Shown one piece after another: positions 15,749 to 23,937 of a stretch of 42,354 nucleotides of DNA. The position numbers and the translations under genes were made by a program. The DNA lies in contig DKDF01000113.1 in the NCBI GenBank assembly GCA_002451755.1, forward strand, positions 1 through 42,354. The letters are read 5' to 3'. Every line of letters begins with the position of its first letter. Within the stretch, counting starts at the first letter, position 1. The notes under the pieces are model-generated. The model saw nothing but the letters and a program-made list of their open reading frames with translations, was not told the DNA's origin and ran no database searches. This stretch comes from Ruminococcaceae bacterium UBA6855. Its GTDB lineage: Bacteria; Bacillota; Clostridia; Oscillospirales; Acutalibacteraceae.

Positions 15749-16219
15749 TCAGACCGTGACATCGCAGAGCTCTGCGCCGACAAATGCGGCAAGCTCCTTC
15801 GGGTCGAGGCACAGCTGAAGTCCGCGCTGACCTGCGCTGACATATATTTTTTCAAAATCAGATGCGGTGGAGTCGATAAAAGTCGGATACTGCTTCTTCA
15901 TGCCTATCGGCGAGCAGCCGCCGCGCATATAGCCGGTAAGCGAGATAAGCTCCTTGACATGTATCATCTCAAGACTCTTGACCCCGGCGCATTTCGCGCA
16001 TTTTTTGAGATCGAGCTCCGCGCCGACCGGTATGCAGAACACAAAAAGTCCGTTCTTCCCGCCGCGGGTGACAAGAGTTTTGAACACCTGATTCGGGTCG
16101 AGCGAGAGCGCTGCCGCCGCATGAACGCCGCTGAGGTCGCTCTCGTCGTAGTCATATTGGAGAACATCATATTTTATCTTCGCTCTGTCGAGCATTCTCA
16201 TTGCATTTGTCTTTGTCAT
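15749..16219 (-). CDS. ybaK: Cys-tRNA(Pro)/Cys-tRNA(Cys) deacylase, YbaK/EbsC family
   Basis: A 156-residue trans-editing protein that hydrolyses Cys mischarged on tRNA-Pro. Signature pieces: VFKTLVTRG with the conserved Lys, FVFCIPVGAELDLKK, YMRGGCSPIGMKKQYPTFID (GGxxPxG loop), SAGQRGLQLCLDP. ATG 16219 has AGGAG 10 nt upstream; a GTG at 16228 overlapping the previous stop is the alternative. It is the last gene of the eight-gene operon that starts at 22757. Confidence 0.94.
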   Translation of the reverse strand: MTKTNAMRMLDRAKIKYDVLQYDYDESDLSGVHAAAALSLDPNQVFKTLVTRGGKNGLFVFCIPVGAELDLKKCAKCAGVKSLEMIHVKELISLTGYMRGGCSPIGMKKQYPTFIDSTASDFEKIYVSAGQRGLQLCLDPKELAAFVGAELCDVTV

Positions 16220-16224
16220 GATTT

Positions 16225-17160
16225 TCACACTCCTGCCATGATATGCATAGTCCGCAGCTGCGTCGAGGATATTTTATCGTTGACCGAATATGCGTGCTTC
16301 TCGAGATCGCCGCATATCGCGTCTGTAAGGCTTTGATTTTGCAGCTCGGTTATTATCATCGAGGCAATGTCCTCGACTATATCCGCCTTCGCCGAGGCGG
16401 TCACGGGTTCATTGTCCGAAGATATGAGAAATTCAAATGTATCGGCAAGCTCCGAGAGCTTTTCGAGCCCGCGCATTGCCCTGAACGCCCATTTATAAAA
16501 CGGGCGGTATTTTCTGTTGAGCAGGAACACCGCAGACATGGCGTGATCTGCAAATTCTATCATCGCAAGCTGGGCACCGCCCGTCTCGCCGTGGGAAATG
16601 CAGCGCTTGAAATTATACTGTCCCGCCTGCGCCGCCATTATCAGATGACCTGCGAGCTTTTTGAGCATGACATCCTGCGGCATATCGAGAAACGACCGGC
16701 GGATACGCGAAAACTCGCCGAGATCGTCGCGGAAGACTTCGCCGTTCGTTGCCGCCGCAAGGCAGCTGTCGGGTGTGGTCATCCACTGATTTACAGAATC
16801 AAAACCCGTGCGCGAGCCTGTTTTTGCGAGATAGAAGTCCCCTGTTTTTATAACTCCGTGGCGGCTGCCGCCGACCGGGCTTATTTTAAGTCTGTCAACG
16901 CCTTCAAAGCTCTTCGGGAGCTTCGCATAGGCGCGTTCGAGCTGAAATTCCGTGCGGCTGTCGATATCATCGGGCACAAAGATACAGAACCCCGGCTCAA
17001 AATCATGGTCGCGCGATATATCGTCGTCATAGCCGAAGCACTCCGAGCCGTCGCCGACAAGACCTATAGCGAGCTTATCTTCAAGCTCCGGGAACTTTTC
17101 ATGGAGCATCGGCGCGCCGTATGTTTCATAGAATTTTCTTGAAAGCTCAAGTCCTTTCAT
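16225..17160 (-). CDS. DUF4037 nucleotidyltransferase-like protein
   Basis: A 311-residue cytoplasmic protein of the DUF4037 family. LVGDGSECFGYDDDISRDHDFEPGFCIF at residues 34-61 resembles a nucleotidyltransferase-fold active site: a GxGS-type turn, then an acidic cluster that may bind metal. The rest is helical, with no membrane segment. The substrate and role are unknown. The 5' end overlaps the TPR gene by 14 nt and AAGGAGG lies 13 nt before the ATG, within that gene. The 3' neighbour is ybaK. Tight overlap with the TPR protein suggests that the two work together. Confidence 0.85.
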   Translation of the reverse strand: MKGLELSRKFYETYGAPMLHEKFPELEDKLAIGLVGDGSECFGYDDDISRDHDFEPGFCIFVPDDIDSRTEFQLERAYAKLPKSFEGVDRLKISPVGGSRHGVIKTGDFYLAKTGSRTGFDSVNQWMTTPDSCLAAATNGEVFRDDLGEFSRIRRSFLDMPQDVMLKKLAGHLIMAAQAGQYNFKRCISHGETGGAQLAMIEFADHAMSAVFLLNRKYRPFYKWAFRAMRGLEKLSELADTFEFLISSDNEPVTASAKADIVEDIASMIITELQNQSLTDAICGDLEKHAYSVNDKISSTQLRTMHIMAGV

Positions 17161-17980
17161 ATATCTCGTCCGACCTCCTTTTTATCTCCTTGGCGGTCAC
17201 AAACCAGCCGTAATATTCAAAAGTCGGGGCGCATTTTTCGCAGACGAAGGCATAGTTGCCGTCGAGCGCATTGGATTCATCGAGCAGAAGATTTTCAGCC
17301 GTTTGCAGGCAGTCGGTGATGAACTCCGACGCGTTTTCGAGCCCCTGCTGCGCCTCTGCGGCGTTGGCGAGGTTCAGATATGTTATCGCTGTTTCGGGCT
17401 TTCCGCCGGGCAGCGCACTCATAATTTCTATCGCTTTTTGATAGAGCTCGCGCGCCTGATCGTATTCCTTGAGCGACACGCAGGCGAGCGCCATATTGTT
17501 ATAGAGTCCGCCGAGACGCGCGTCCCCGGGCGGAAGAAAATCTTCGTAGATGCTCTTCGCTTCGCCGTAGCGTTCGAGGGCTTCGCGCGGGCGGTCAAAG
17601 GCTTCGCAGACCGTTGCGGCATTGAGGCAGACAGTCGCGGCGGTTATCGAGCCGCCGAGGGACAGCGTTTTCACAAGCTCGTCCGCCTTTTCCGCGCTTT
17701 CAAAAGCTTTGTCCTTCAAGCCCATTTTGCGGTAGAGACCCATAAGCTCGTTGAGCACCGCGAGCTCGCCGCGCTTGTCGCCGCCCATGCGGGCTTCGGA
17801 GAGCCAATATTCAAGGTGCCTGCGCGCCGCGGGCATATCGTTATGGGAGAGCAGAGTATCGAGCCTGTCCACAACGCGGTCGACGGGGATAAACGACACA
17901 TTAGCGTTTTCGTCCGGATAATAGAAATCGGTACAGCTCGGGCATCTCGGCTCTTTGTAATCTTCGGGGTCAAGGCTCAT
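17147..17980 (-). CDS. Tetratricopeptide-repeat protein with terminal CxxC pairs
   Basis: A 277-residue protein of tandem helix pairs. Clear TPR-type units: AVLNELMGLYRKMGLKDKAFESAEKAD, TVCLNAATVCEAFDRPREALERYGEAKSIY, GGLYNNMALACVSLKEYDQARELYQKAIEIM and AITYLNLANAAEAQQGLENASEF. A CPSC pair at residues 13-16 and a CEKC pair at 247-250 bracket the repeats and could form one zinc site joining the two ends. ATG 17980 has AAAGGAG upstream. It overlaps the DUF4037 gene, consistent with a scaffold or partner for it. No signal peptide. Confidence 0.85.
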   Translation of the reverse strand: MSLDPEDYKEPRCPSCTDFYYPDENANVSFIPVDRVVDRLDTLLSHNDMPAARRHLEYWLSEARMGGDKRGELAVLNELMGLYRKMGLKDKAFESAEKADELVKTLSLGGSITAATVCLNAATVCEAFDRPREALERYGEAKSIYEDFLPPGDARLGGLYNNMALACVSLKEYDQARELYQKAIEIMSALPGGKPETAITYLNLANAAEAQQGLENASEFITDCLQTAENLLLDESNALDGNYAFVCEKCAPTFEYYGWFVTAKEIKRRSDEIYERT

Positions 17981-17999
17981 GTCAAAGCTCCTTTCGGCA

Positions 18000-18686
18000 T
18001 CACTGATGCGTTTTGAAATAGTCGTCCGAAACATCGCGCAGGAAGCGATACATCGGCGCAAATTTTTTGTATATTCCCTCGAGGCGGGTTATTATCCCGT
18101 CGTTCTCAATATCGGAAAGCTCATCGGACGCGAAGATAAAATAAAAATACTTCGCATTGTAAAACTCTTCAAGCCCTGCGGGACAATCGGGCTTAGGACG
18201 CTTATAGCATTCTGTATCGGGCACAGCTCCCGTTGAAAGAACCGATTTCACAGCCTTTTTGAAGCCCTCCGGGTCGTTTCGCAGATGCTCTCTGAAAACC
18301 TCCATATAGTCTGCCGAGACCTCGTATGTTCCGACGCCGCACGACCACTCGCGCGGGGTGACCTCGAACCACATACACGGATACATGTGCCACTCTTTTT
18401 TCGGGCGCATGAACATTATCCACATATTCTCGCGGTAGAGGTGCTTATCGTGGGTATAGCGCGTATCGCGGCGCACCCTCGACACCATCTTCGTCGGTAC
18501 AGTATTCATGAACGGGTCGATGCCGAGCATCATGTCGCTGAGCGACGCCGCTATTTGGCGCATCGGCACGGTCATGTTTTCCTTTATCTTTTCTTTATTC
18601 TCCTCATAGAACGCCTTTGAATCATTGAAGCGGTTGAGCTGCATGAGAAAAAGCGTATCCTGAGTTATTCCCTTGAAATCGCTCAT
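18000..18686 (-). CDS. DUF2461 family protein
   Basis: A 228-residue cytoplasmic protein. The opening FLMQLNRFNDSKAFYEENKEKIKENMTVPMRQIAASLSDMM, followed by TKMVSRVRRDTRYTHDKHLYRENMWIMF and GVGTYEVSADYMEVFREHL, is the standard DUF2461 layout. The biochemical function is unknown. The start ATG shares one base with the stop of the previous gene (TGATG), so translation is coupled. A longer frame reaching 18773 runs inside the neighbour and is not used. Confidence 0.88.
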   Translation of the reverse strand: MSDFKGITQDTLFLMQLNRFNDSKAFYEENKEKIKENMTVPMRQIAASLSDMMLGIDPFMNTVPTKMVSRVRRDTRYTHDKHLYRENMWIMFMRPKKEWHMYPCMWFEVTPREWSCGVGTYEVSADYMEVFREHLRNDPEGFKKAVKSVLSTGAVPDTECYKRPKPDCPAGLEEFYNAKYFYFIFASDELSDIENDGIITRLEGIYKKFAPMYRFLRDVSDDYFKTHQ

Positions 18687-19951
18687 CAGATAAGTCCCCT
18701 GTCGTGCATTGCCTGCGCCGCGAGCATGACGCCCGCCTTGGCACTGTGGAAATTGAAGCCGCCCTGCATCCATGCGGCATAAGGCTCTCTGAGCGGAGCG
18801 TCCGCCGAGAGCTCTATAGACGAGCCCATGGTGAACGCGCCCGCCGCCATAATGACCTGGCTGTCATAGCCGGGCATATCCCACGGCTCGGGCACGACGA
18901 ACGAATCGACCGGCGCGCCCGCCTGCATTCCCTGGCAGAACGCGATAAGCGCTTCGGGCGTTCTGAGCTGGACGGTCTGAATGATATCAAATCGCTCTTC
19001 GTCGCTTGTCGGAGTGACATCAAAGCCGAACTCCTCAAACAGCGCGGCGGCAAAGACTGCGGTCTTGAGCGCCTCGCCGACGATATGGGGCGAATTGAAT
19101 ATGCCCATGAACAGCTCTCTGTTCTGACCGAGCGACGCGCCGACCTCTCTGCCGAGACCGGGGACGGTGGCTCTGTAGGCGCATTTCTCGACAAGATCCG
19201 CCTTGCCTGCTATGTAGCCGCCGTTTTTTGCTATTCCGCCGCCGGCGTTCTTTATCAGCGAGCCCGCCATTATATCCGCGCCGACCTGCACGGGCTCGAC
19301 GCGCTGGACGAACTCGCCGTAGCAGTTATCGACAAAAACTATCGAATCGGACACGCTCTTGACTGCCTTTGCTATTTCGGCTATCTTCTCGACCGAGAGG
19401 CTCGGGCGCAGAGTATAACCGCGCGAACGCTGGATATAGACGAGCTTCGGCTGTTTTGCCTTCACCGCTTCGGTTATCGCGGGGATATCCGGCTCACCGT
19501 CGGAATTCAAATCGACCTGTTCATATTTTACGCCGAAGTCTTTCAGCGATCCCATACCCTCTCCGGTGATACCGATAACGGGGTGGATGGTGTCATATGG
19601 CTGACCTGTAACGCTGAGCATTGTATCGCCCGGACGGAGAAGTCCGAAGAGCGCGACGCCGAGCGTATGCGTACCGCAGGCGAAGCTGTGGCGCACAAGA
19701 GCCGCCTCAGCTCCGAACGCGCTCGCAAAAACTTTATCGAGCGTCTCGCGTCCGCGATCGCCGTAGCCGTAACCCGTGGTCTCGGTGAAATGGCTCTCGC
19801 TGACCTTGTTTTCGATAAAAGCGGCGAGCACTTTCTGCTGATTATACTCCGTGTTTTTCTCGATTCGCGCGAAGCTGTGTTCGGCACGCTCAAGAGCTCT
19901 TTCGGAGGCATTGAGTATTTTCTCGTCAAATTTGAAAAATGTCTGTTCCAT
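18686..19951 (-). CDS. Methionine gamma-lyase family PLP protein (aluminium-resistance type)
   Basis: A 421-residue pyridoxal-phosphate enzyme of the Cys/Met metabolism superfamily, the branch once called aluminium-resistance protein. It shows ETTGYGYGDRGRETLDKVFA, RHSFACGTHTLGVALFGLLRPGD, IVFVDNCYGEFV (PLP-binding Asp) and GSLIKNAGGGIA with the Schiff-base Lys. Family members are poorly characterised; C-S lyase activity is inferred. ATG 19951 lies one base after the GNAT stop, with AGGAAA upstream. Placed with aminopeptidases and a Cys-tRNA deacylase, it may act on sulfur amino acids released from peptides. Confidence 0.92.
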   Translation of the reverse strand: MEQTFFKFDEKILNASERALERAEHSFARIEKNTEYNQQKVLAAFIENKVSESHFTETTGYGYGDRGRETLDKVFASAFGAEAALVRHSFACGTHTLGVALFGLLRPGDTMLSVTGQPYDTIHPVIGITGEGMGSLKDFGVKYEQVDLNSDGEPDIPAITEAVKAKQPKLVYIQRSRGYTLRPSLSVEKIAEIAKAVKSVSDSIVFVDNCYGEFVQRVEPVQVGADIMAGSLIKNAGGGIAKNGGYIAGKADLVEKCAYRATVPGLGREVGASLGQNRELFMGIFNSPHIVGEALKTAVFAAALFEEFGFDVTPTSDEERFDIIQTVQLRTPEALIAFCQGMQAGAPVDSFVVPEPWDMPGYDSQVIMAAGAFTMGSSIELSADAPLREPYAAWMQGGFNFHSAKAGVMLAAQAMHDRGLI

Positions 19952-19952
19952 G

Positions 19953-20717
19953 TTATATTTCCTGTTCTGTATCATATTCGGCCCATCTGCCGACGGGCGC
20001 AAAGCCCGATTTTTTATAAAACTCAACTATACTGCCGTCCTTGCAGAAGAGTTCGACTCTCCTGCCCTCTGACGAATATCTTTCGGCGAGCGTCAGCACC
20101 GCCTCGCCGCCGAGTCCCCTGCCGCGCATATCCTCGCGCGCGGCAACGCAGCCGAGAAAGGCTGCCGAATCGGCGACAAACAGAGCGCAGGCGCACGCCG
20201 CGAGCGTTTCGCCGCTGTATATCACGCTCCACTGAGCGGTATCTCTATTCATGCGCCTCGACACATCCGCGATCCACTCGTCGCGCCCGTCGAGACGGTC
20301 GAAGCCGGAAGAAACGAGCAGCGAATATACATCGCGCAGATCGGGATACCTCGGCATCTGAGCTTCGCCGCGCAGAGGGCGCAGAAGATGCTCGAATCGG
20401 ACTATATTACCGCTTCTTGTCGGAGAAAGTCCGAGCTTTTGGCACACGCTCTCTTTGCAGGAGAGCGTTGAAAAGCCTATGATTTTGAGAAACTGCCAAA
20501 GCTCTTCAAAATCCGCGTTTGATTCGGCGCTCAGCACAACGCTGTCATAGGCACGGCAGACCGCAGCGGTTATAATATTCTCGTCATTCCGCTGAACCCA
20601 GAACCGAACGGCGGCGGAATCGGCGGAATAAGTTTTAAGATACCCGGCGATTTTCGTGCCGAACGCGTCGCGGCGGCAAAAATCAAGAAGCTCTTTTTCT
20701 TCAGCCAGCTTAAGCAT
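19953..20717 (-). CDS. GNAT-family N-acetyltransferase
   Basis: A 254-residue acetyl-CoA-dependent transferase. The C-terminal GNAT core is clear: FLGCVAAREDMRGRGLGGEAVLTLAE (acetyl-CoA pyrophosphate loop R-x2-G-x-G-G/A), preceded by beta-strands VIYSGETLAACACAL and followed by LFCKDGSIVEFYKKSGFAPVGRW. The N-terminal ~110 residues form a second, weaker GNAT-like half, as in two-domain GNATs. The acceptor is unknown. It overlaps the M42 peptidase gene by 8 nt. Confidence 0.9.
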   Translation of the reverse strand: MLKLAEEKELLDFCRRDAFGTKIAGYLKTYSADSAAVRFWVQRNDENIITAAVCRAYDSVVLSAESNADFEELWQFLKIIGFSTLSCKESVCQKLGLSPTRSGNIVRFEHLLRPLRGEAQMPRYPDLRDVYSLLVSSGFDRLDGRDEWIADVSRRMNRDTAQWSVIYSGETLAACACALFVADSAAFLGCVAAREDMRGRGLGGEAVLTLAERYSSEGRRVELFCKDGSIVEFYKKSGFAPVGRWAEYDTEQEI

Positions 20718-21732
20718 TTGCGAGCTCCCCGAGCATCACCTTTGCAAGGCGGAGAACATCGTCTCCGTCGCTCATTTTTATCACGCACGAGGGCGAGTGG
20801 AGATATCTGCACGGGAGCGAAACTGCGAGAGTTTTGACTCCGCCCGCGCTGACATGAATAGCCTTCGCGTCGTTTCCGCCGGCGACCATCGTCTTTGTCT
20901 GTATCTTTATGCCGTTTTCCTCTGCCTTTTTGAACGCAAGCTCATAGAGGTCGTGGTCATAGATAGTGCCTCTGTCCATAAAACCGACGACTGCGCCCTC
21001 GCCGAGAGCGCAAACGCGCTTTTCGCCGTCAACGCCGGGGATATCCGCAGCGGTCGTGGTTTCAAGCACGATGGCATAATCGGGTCTGATGCTGAACGCA
21101 GAGGCTTTCGCGCCGCGCGTCCCTATCTCCTCCTGAACGCTGAACGAGAAATCCGCGTCATACTCGAGCTCGCTCTTTATCATCTCAATCATCACGGCGC
21201 AGCCCATTCTGTCATCGAGTGCTCTGCCCTGAACGAGTCCGTCGCCGAACTTTCTTATTCCAGAGTCGAACACCACAGTATCGCCTAAAGAGACATATTC
21301 GCGCGCCTCATCCGCCGACTCCGCGCCGATATCTATATACATCTCGTCAGCCTTGGGCATATCGAGCTCCTCTGCTCTGGGGAGCAGATGAATCGGCTTG
21401 AGTCCGACAACGCCGCTTATCTCTTTATCGCCGACCTTTACGCTTCTGCCGAGATAAACTCTGGGGTCGACGCCGCCGACGGCAGAAAATCTGAGCATTC
21501 CCTCATCGGTGATATATGTGACGATCATGCCGACCTCGTCCATATGGGCGTCGAACATGACTTTATTTTTCGCGGGATTCTTTCCTTTTTTGTGCACGAT
21601 AAGATTGCCGAGCGGATCGACGCGCCAATCGGCGAAGCCGTCTATCTCGGAGATTATAAACTCGCGCACCTTATCTTCCCTGCCGGACACGCCGCCTATC
21701 GAGCAGAGTTTTTCGAGCAGTCCGTACATCAT
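20710..21732 (-). CDS. M42-family metallo-aminopeptidase (copy A)
   Basis: A 340-residue co-catalytic dinuclear zinc aminopeptidase of the TET/PepA-glutamyl (FrvX-YsdC) group, cytoplasmic, usually a dodecamer that trims peptides. Ligands and catalytic residues are all visible: His in FDAHMDEVG, bridging Asp in ALDDRMG, catalytic Glu pair in VQEEIGTRGA, Glu in VLETTTAAD and His in RYLHSPS. It overlaps its paralogue (21729-22757) by the ATGA quartet. The pair may form a mixed complex or cover different side chains: copy A has Glu, copy B has Asp at the third metal ligand. Confidence 0.93.
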   Translation of the reverse strand: MMYGLLEKLCSIGGVSGREDKVREFIISEIDGFADWRVDPLGNLIVHKKGKNPAKNKVMFDAHMDEVGMIVTYITDEGMLRFSAVGGVDPRVYLGRSVKVGDKEISGVVGLKPIHLLPRAEELDMPKADEMYIDIGAESADEAREYVSLGDTVVFDSGIRKFGDGLVQGRALDDRMGCAVMIEMIKSELEYDADFSFSVQEEIGTRGAKASAFSIRPDYAIVLETTTAADIPGVDGEKRVCALGEGAVVGFMDRGTIYDHDLYELAFKKAEENGIKIQTKTMVAGGNDAKAIHVSAGGVKTLAVSLPCRYLHSPSCVIKMSDGDDVLRLAKVMLGELANA

Positions 21733-22757
21733 GCGCGCCCCCTTTCGATTATATATGCCGCCATAAGTCGGGCGACGGCTTCGATATCATTGAGATCGAC
21801 TATCTCGACCGCAGTGTGCATATTCCTCTGCGGAATAGAGATGAGTCCCATCTTAACTCCGCTTCCCGCGACCTGAATCTCGTCGGCGTTGGTGCCGGTG
21901 CTGCCGCTCATGACCTCGCACTGGCGAGCGATGCCGTTTTCGTCGGCGATGCGCTCGAGGGTGCGGGACATCGAATAATCGAGCGAGGGCGAGAAGCCTA
22001 TCATCGCGCCGCCGCCGAGCTTGCCGCACTTCTCCTTTTTGAGTCCGGGAGCCATGGCGAAGCTGACATCAACGGCGATAGCCTCATCGGGTGCCGCCGC
22101 AAAGCCGCCCGCCGCCGCTCCGCTGCCGCCCGTCTCCTCCTGAGACGAGAAGAGCACGCTGATACGGCAACCGTGATTTTTATCTTTGAGCAGCTCGAGG
22201 CAGCGAAGTATCGCCGCAACGCCCGCTCTATCATCGAGCGCGGCGCAGCTGACTCTGCCGCCGAGAAGCTCCTTCGGGGTGCTGTTGACGGTAATACGCA
22301 TACCGGGGCGCACGATTTTTTTGACCTCGTCGGCGGTCATGCCGACATCTATTGAAAGGTCTTCAATCTTTTTCGCTTTTTTGTCATCGTCGCCCGAGGC
22401 GAGATGCGGCGGAGTCGAAGTTATCACGCCGAAAAGCGGCTCGTCGCCCCACACCGTCACCTGCTCCGCGGCGAGGACCCGTGCATCTATTCCGCCGACG
22501 CGCTCGAATTTTATAAATCCGCTGTCGTCGATTGCGGTAACGGTCATTCCAATTCTGTCTATATGAGCGTCGAGCAGGATATGCACCCCGTCGCCGCCCG
22601 TATCACCGCACACGCTGCCGAGCGTGTCGATATGTGCGGGCATATACTCTTCGAGCATTGATTTTGCAAGCAGAGCCGCCTCGTTCTCGTTGCCGGAGGT
22701 TCCGTTTGCGCCTGCGAGCGCCAAAACAACAGATTTCAAATCTTTATTTTTGAACAA
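21729..22757 (-). CDS. M42-family metallo-aminopeptidase (copy B)
   Basis: A 342-residue paralogue of the next gene, with LDAHIDRIG, ALDDRAGVAA, SSQEETGGSGA (catalytic Glu pair), AVDVSFA (Asp ligand) and RNMHTAVE (His ligand). The sequence is clearly diverged from copy A, so this is not a recent duplication. The start is TTG 22757, preceded by AGGAAG at 6-nt spacing; no ATG is near. It is the first gene of the eight-gene operon reaching ybaK. The promoter must lie in the 99 bp shared with the divergent LCP gene; TATAAT-like elements occur there on both strands. Confidence 0.92.
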   Translation of the reverse strand: MFKNKDLKSVVLALAGANGTSGNENEAALLAKSMLEEYMPAHIDTLGSVCGDTGGDGVHILLDAHIDRIGMTVTAIDDSGFIKFERVGGIDARVLAAEQVTVWGDEPLFGVITSTPPHLASGDDDKKAKKIEDLSIDVGMTADEVKKIVRPGMRITVNSTPKELLGGRVSCAALDDRAGVAAILRCLELLKDKNHGCRISVLFSSQEETGGSGAAAGGFAAAPDEAIAVDVSFAMAPGLKKEKCGKLGGGAMIGFSPSLDYSMSRTLERIADENGIARQCEVMSGSTGTNADEIQVAGSGVKMGLISIPQRNMHTAVEIVDLNDIEAVARLMAAYIIERGRA

Positions 22758-22784
22758 GTTACATCTTCCTTTCTAAAAATTAAG

Positions 22785-22813
22785 TTGAAAATCAAAAGAA
22801 TATGGAGTATTAT
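22785..22813 (+). promoter_or_regulatory. Predicted promoter of the LCP gene
   Basis: TTGAAA (22785-22790), 17-bp spacer, TATTAT (22808-22813), about 40 nt before the ATG at 22857. Confidence 0.5.
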
Positions 22814-22856
22814 AATAATTGACAACAAAGTCAAGTAATCGATTGGAGAGGTAGCA

Positions 22857-23918
22857 ATGAGTCAGTCGCATCACCATCATCACCATCACAGAAAAAAGAC
22901 GAAGAAAAAGGTTATTATAACAATAGCCGTTATTCTTCTCGTCATAGCAATTCCGCTGACGGCGGGACTTATCACCGTCAACCACTATCTGAGCAAGATG
23001 AACTACGAGGAAGAGACAAAGGACATCAATCCCGAGTTCACCGAGAATCTCTCAGACCCGAACGCGGACAAGGATATATCCGAAAATATAGACGACCCGC
23101 GCATGTGGTACAACGACAACATAATCAATATTCTGCTCATCGGACGCGATCTCGGTCACGGTTCAAAATATTATTCCCGCGCCGACTCAATCATAGTCGT
23201 TTCGATAAACAAGCTCAACAGCGACATAAAGCTCGTCTCACTCTCGCGAGCGACCTATGTCTCCATCCCCGGCCATGGCAACGCCCGACTCAATGCGGCG
23301 CATGCCTACGGCGGATCGAAGCTGCTCATAGACACGAGAGAGCAGAACTATAAGATAAGAATCGACCACTATGTGAGCATCGATTTCAACGGCTTCATCA
23401 AAGCCATTGACGCGCTCGGCGGAGTTGACATAGCGCTGACCGAGAGCGAAGTGAAGGCTCTCTCTCCGATACTCAAGCAGAACGGCACCGTAGTAAAGGG
23501 CGCCGGAACTTATCATCTCAACGGCAACGAGGCTCTCGAATATGCCCGCCTGCGCGACATCGACAGCGACAGAGCGAGAACCGAGCGCCAGAGAACGATT
23601 CTCATGTCCATCTTCTCGAAATTCAAGAAGATGTACTCGACCGAAAATTATTCGACCCTGCTCAGCAAGAGCACGAAGTTCCTCGATCAGGTTCTGCCGC
23701 TCGTGAGCACCGACTTCACAAAGAGCGAGATAATCAGCCAGGCAACGACCTATGCCGGATATCTCAAGTGGCCCGTAACCGAAGCTATCATCCCGAGAGA
23801 CAAAACTCCGCTGACAAAGATAAACGGCGTTGAGGTACTGATAGTCAACTGGGCGAAAGTCAAGAATGACATTCACGAAGTCCTCTATCCCGGCATTGAG
23901 CCCCAGGAGCAATCCTGA
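22857..23918 (+). CDS. LytR-CpsA-Psr (LCP) family cell-wall polymer ligase
   Basis: A 353-residue membrane-anchored protein that transfers polyprenyl-linked glycopolymers to peptidoglycan. The order is a short cytoplasmic tail with seven consecutive His (residues 5-11) and a Lys/Arg stretch, one membrane helix (about 19-41), an extracellular linker, then the LCP domain: INILLIGRD, RADSIIVVSINK, LVSLSRATYVSIPG, GFIKAIDALGGVDI and YARLRDIDSDRARTERQR. The usual Arg-Asp pair in the fourth motif is Arg131-Ala132 here, while Asp110 and the other arginines remain. ATG 22857 follows GGAGAGG. It probably attaches the polysaccharide made by the 11503-15630 genes. Confidence 0.93.
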   Translation: MSQSHHHHHHHRKKTKKKVIITIAVILLVIAIPLTAGLITVNHYLSKMNYEEETKDINPEFTENLSDPNADKDISENIDDPRMWYNDNIINILLIGRDLGHGSKYYSRADSIIVVSINKLNSDIKLVSLSRATYVSIPGHGNARLNAAHAYGGSKLLIDTREQNYKIRIDHYVSIDFNGFIKAIDALGGVDIALTESEVKALSPILKQNGTVVKGAGTYHLNGNEALEYARLRDIDSDRARTERQRTILMSIFSKFKKMYSTENYSTLLSKSTKFLDQVLPLVSTDFTKSEIISQATTYAGYLKWPVTEAIIPRDKTPLTKINGVEVLIVNWAKVKNDIHEVLYPGIEPQEQS

Positions 23919-23937
23919 GGCTCATAGATAGGATAAT

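Noticed and set aside
18704..20482. A 592-codon open frame on the plus strand
   Set aside because: It is antisense to the methionine gamma-lyase-family and GNAT genes, has no ribosome site and no recognisable domain; it results from the codon bias of those genes.
22860..22892. The His7 stretch as an engineered tag
   Set aside because: It lies inside a natural chromosomal LCP gene with its own promoter and RBS and mixed His codons, with no vector or linker sequence around it.
23896..23921. Terminator at the end of the LCP gene
   Set aside because: GAGCC/GGCTC plus CAGGA/TCCTG can form a hairpin, but it lies mostly in coding sequence and no T run follows.
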